DNA of 7,031 nt, taken from the NCBI GenBank assembly GCA_003387805.1, contig QGSR01000099.1, positions 1 to 7,031 of the forward strand, in the 5' to 3' direction. This document shows positions 5,462 to 7,031 of this stretch, in pieces; positions within the stretch are counted from its first letter, which is position 1, and each line of letters starts with the position of its first letter. A program made the position numbers and the translations under genes. This DNA comes from Bacillota bacterium (GTDB lineage: Bacteria > Bacillota > Limnochordia > Limnochordales > ZCTH02-B6). The notes under the pieces are model-generated. The model was given only the letters and a program-made list of their open reading frames with translations. It did not search any database and had not been told where the DNA came from.

Positions 5462-6829
5462 GTGAGTGAGGCAATCATTTTCATTTTGATGGTGGCAGCA
5501 TTCATTGCGCTGGCCGCGGCCAAGCTGCCCATCGGCCTGGCGCTGTTGTCAGCCTCCATCGTCGGCGCGCTGGCGGGCGGGGAAGGCATCGGGCTCCGTC
5601 ATTTGGTGGAAGGCGCCTTTGCCTATTTGGACGCGATTCTCATCATCGTGACGGCCATGGTGTTTATGGCGGCCATGCGCCGTTCGGGCGCGCTGACGGA
5701 CATCGCCCGCCAGCTGGTGAGCGTGTTCGGGCGGCGGCCCGTCGTTTTGCTGCCGGCGCTGATGCTGCTGGCCATGCTGCCGGGCATGCTGTCGGGCTCG
5801 TCCACGGCGGCGGTGCTGACCACGGGCGGCCTGGTGGCGCCGGTGCTGATGGCGCTGGGATTGGACCGGCGTCGGGCCGGCGTGTTCATCGCCATGGCCG
5901 GCATTTACGGCATGATTGCGCCGCCGGTGAACTTGCCGGTGATGATTATCGGCGCGGGCATTGACATCCCGTACGTGGGGTTCGAGGGGCCGCTGCTCCT
6001 CGCCTCCATCCCGCTGGCCGTGCTGACCGCATACGTGGCGGGCTGGCCGCTGCTGCGCCGGGGCGGCGCCAACGTGGACGGGGCGCTGCTGGCCATGCAG
6101 GAGGCCGCGGTGGCCATCGAGCGAGGCGACACGCCGGTGGCGGCTGGGTTCGGCGGGGGCGCCAAGGACGAGGCCGGCGGCGCCGGACACGGGACGAAGG
6201 GCGGCGCGGGCCGGCCGCCGGCGCTGCCCATGCGGGGCTTCTTGGCCTGGCTGCCCCTCCCTTGGGTTGTGTTCTCGATGGGGGCCAGCCGGGCGGCCGT
6301 TCCCTGGTTCCCGGGTTTTGGCATGGCCTTGTCCTTCGCCGTGGGGACCGTCTTGATTTTCGTCATCAGCCGCGTGCCGGACTGGCTGGCCACGATGCAG
6401 GGCGCGCTGCGGCAGGCCCTCCCGGTCCTGGGCATTCTCGTCGGCGTCGGTGCCTTCATCCAGGTAATGACGCTGGTGGGCGGCCGAGGCTGGATGGTGG
6501 TCAGCCTGCTGAGCCTGCCGGCGGCGTGGCTGTATCTGGCGGCGGCGCTGGGCATCCCGCTGTTCGGCGCGGTTTCGGCCTACGGCGCGGCGTCGGTGCT
6601 GGGCGTGCCGCTGGTGCTGGCGTTCCTGGACATGGGCGACGTCATCGTCATCACCTCGGCCATGTCGCTGCTGGCCGGCCTGGGCGACCTGATGCCGCCC
6701 ACAGCCCTGGCGGGCATCTTCGCCGGCCAGGTCGTCGGCGAAAGGAACTACGGGCGGATCTTGCTGATGGCGGCCCCGCTGGCTCTGGCGACCATCGCGT
6801 ACGCCATCGGCATGATCTTGCTGTCGTAA
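5462..6829 (+). CDS. TRAP transporter large permease subunit (DctM-type)
   Basis: This polytopic inner-membrane protein of 455 residues, from a GTG start, matches the DctM/large-subunit fold of TRAP transporters. These use an ion gradient and a binding protein to import carboxylates. About 11-12 hydrophobic spans form two pseudo-symmetric halves. The first half has MLSGSSTAAVLTTGGLVAPVL (about 109-129) and GIYGMIAPPVNLPVM (147-161); the second has the matching GLGDLMPPTALAGIFAGQVVG (406-426). Both PP loops are DctM hallmarks near the transport site. A Gly/Ala-rich, poorly structured segment at about 221-256 separates the halves. Neither the small subunit DctQ nor a DctP binding protein is visible, so partners must be encoded elsewhere or it works as a stand-alone carrier of a related ion-transporter family. 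It follows the zinc hydrolase by 124 bases. By context the substrate could be glutamate or a dicarboxylate, which is inference. Confidence 0.87.
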   Translation: MSEAIIFILMVAAFIALAAAKLPIGLALLSASIVGALAGGEGIGLRHLVEGAFAYLDAILIIVTAMVFMAAMRRSGALTDIARQLVSVFGRRPVVLLPALMLLAMLPGMLSGSSTAAVLTTGGLVAPVLMALGLDRRRAGVFIAMAGIYGMIAPPVNLPVMIIGAGIDIPYVGFEGPLLLASIPLAVLTAYVAGWPLLRRGGANVDGALLAMQEAAVAIERGDTPVAAGFGGGAKDEAGGAGHGTKGGAGRPPALPMRGFLAWLPLPWVVFSMGASRAAVPWFPGFGMALSFAVGTVLIFVISRVPDWLATMQGALRQALPVLGILVGVGAFIQVMTLVGGRGWMVVSLLSLPAAWLYLAAALGIPLFGAVSAYGAASVLGVPLVLAFLDMGDVIVITSAMSLLAGLGDLMPPTALAGIFAGQVVGERNYGRILLMAAPLALATIAYAIGMILLS

Positions 6830-6855
6830 CGGCCGGTGCCGATTCGCCGACGACC

Positions 6856-7002
6856 GTGCGGCCCGTGACGAGGCGGCGTGCGGCCGGGGCGAGGCGGCGT
6901 ACGGCTGGGGCGAGGCGGCGGGCGGCCCGTGACGAGCCGGCGTACGGCCGGGGCGCGGCGGCGCGGGGCTGGGGCGCGGCGGCGGGCGGCCGGCGCGAGG
7001 CG
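6856..7002. repeat. About seven tandem copies of a 21-nt GC-rich unit
   Basis: Units of 20-22 bases, typified by GCGTACGGCTGGGGCGAGGCG at 6897-6917, start near 6856, 6876, 6897, 6918, 6940, 6961 and 6982. A higher-order pattern is visible: units 1 and 4 share CCCGTGACGAG, units 2 and 5 share GGCCGGGGCG, and units 3 and 6 share GGCTGGGGCG, giving a period of about 64 bases. No frame stays open with a start, and unit length varies out of frame, so it appears non-coding. It lies 27 bases after the permease stop and merges into G-rich sequence at 7003-7031 that may be an assembly artefact. Apart from this repeat I see nothing in the final 200 bases. Confidence 0.75.
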
Positions 7003-7031
7003 GGGGGGGGGCGGGGCGGGGCGGCGGCGGG

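Noticed and set aside
3976..5589. Long minus-strand reading frame of 537 codons opposite the hydrolase gene
   Set aside because: It is a shadow of the + strand gene with clear zinc-hydrolase motifs, crosses two intergenic regions and has low-complexity His/Arg/Gln-rich protein sequence.
1..7031. CRISPR array, tRNA/rRNA, insertion sequence or phage genes
   Set aside because: No spaced palindromic repeats, tRNA-like cloverleaf, transposase motif or terminal inverted repeats were seen on either strand; the repeats present are tandem and unspaced.

Overview
The window is about 7 kb of very GC-rich DNA with all supported genes on the + strand. G or C dominates third codon positions, and the proteins are rich in Ala, Gly and Arg. 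A poly-gamma-glutamate (gamma-PGA) synthesis locus of the PgsB-PgsC-PgsW type, next to a CitB/GlnL-type response regulator, fits a high-GC Gram-positive of the Bacillota (Symbiobacterium-, Thermaerobacter- or Limnochordia-like). That placement is inference from gene content and composition only. Both extreme ends turn into G-rich low-complexity sequence, as at the ends of a short metagenomic contig.

Layout. Positions 2-253 hold what looks like the 3' end of pgsB (gamma-PGA ligase subunit), with credible protein sequence only from about 120 on. Then come pgsC (264-728), a clear match to the membrane subunit of the ligase, and pgsW (734-1918), a membrane-anchored poly-gamma-glutamate system protein with an unusual GSxP tandem-repeat linker. 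A short AT-richer gap containing a perfect TATAAT leads to a two-component pair: a multi-spanning histidine kinase (1995-3401) overlapping by 4 bases a CitB/DcuR/GlnL-type response regulator (3398-4075). An AT-rich spacer with 11-bp-phased direct repeats follows. Next are a membrane-anchored M14-type (AstE/ASPA-like) zinc hydrolase (4198-5337), a GC-rich hairpin and short repeats, and a DctM-type TRAP large permease (5462-6829). The last 200 bases are non-coding tandem repeats of about 21 nt that degrade into poly-G.

Working model (inference). The cell makes and exports gamma-PGA (PgsB/C/W). A membrane sensor and its CitB-type regulator monitor an acidic metabolite or membrane state. An exported zinc hydrolase trims gamma-PGA or another acylated or peptidic amino acid, and the TRAP permease takes up a released organic acid such as glutamate or a dicarboxylate. 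The individual family assignments are well supported. The integrated synthesis-sensing-recycling role, and the substrates of the hydrolase and permease, are not shown by the sequence.
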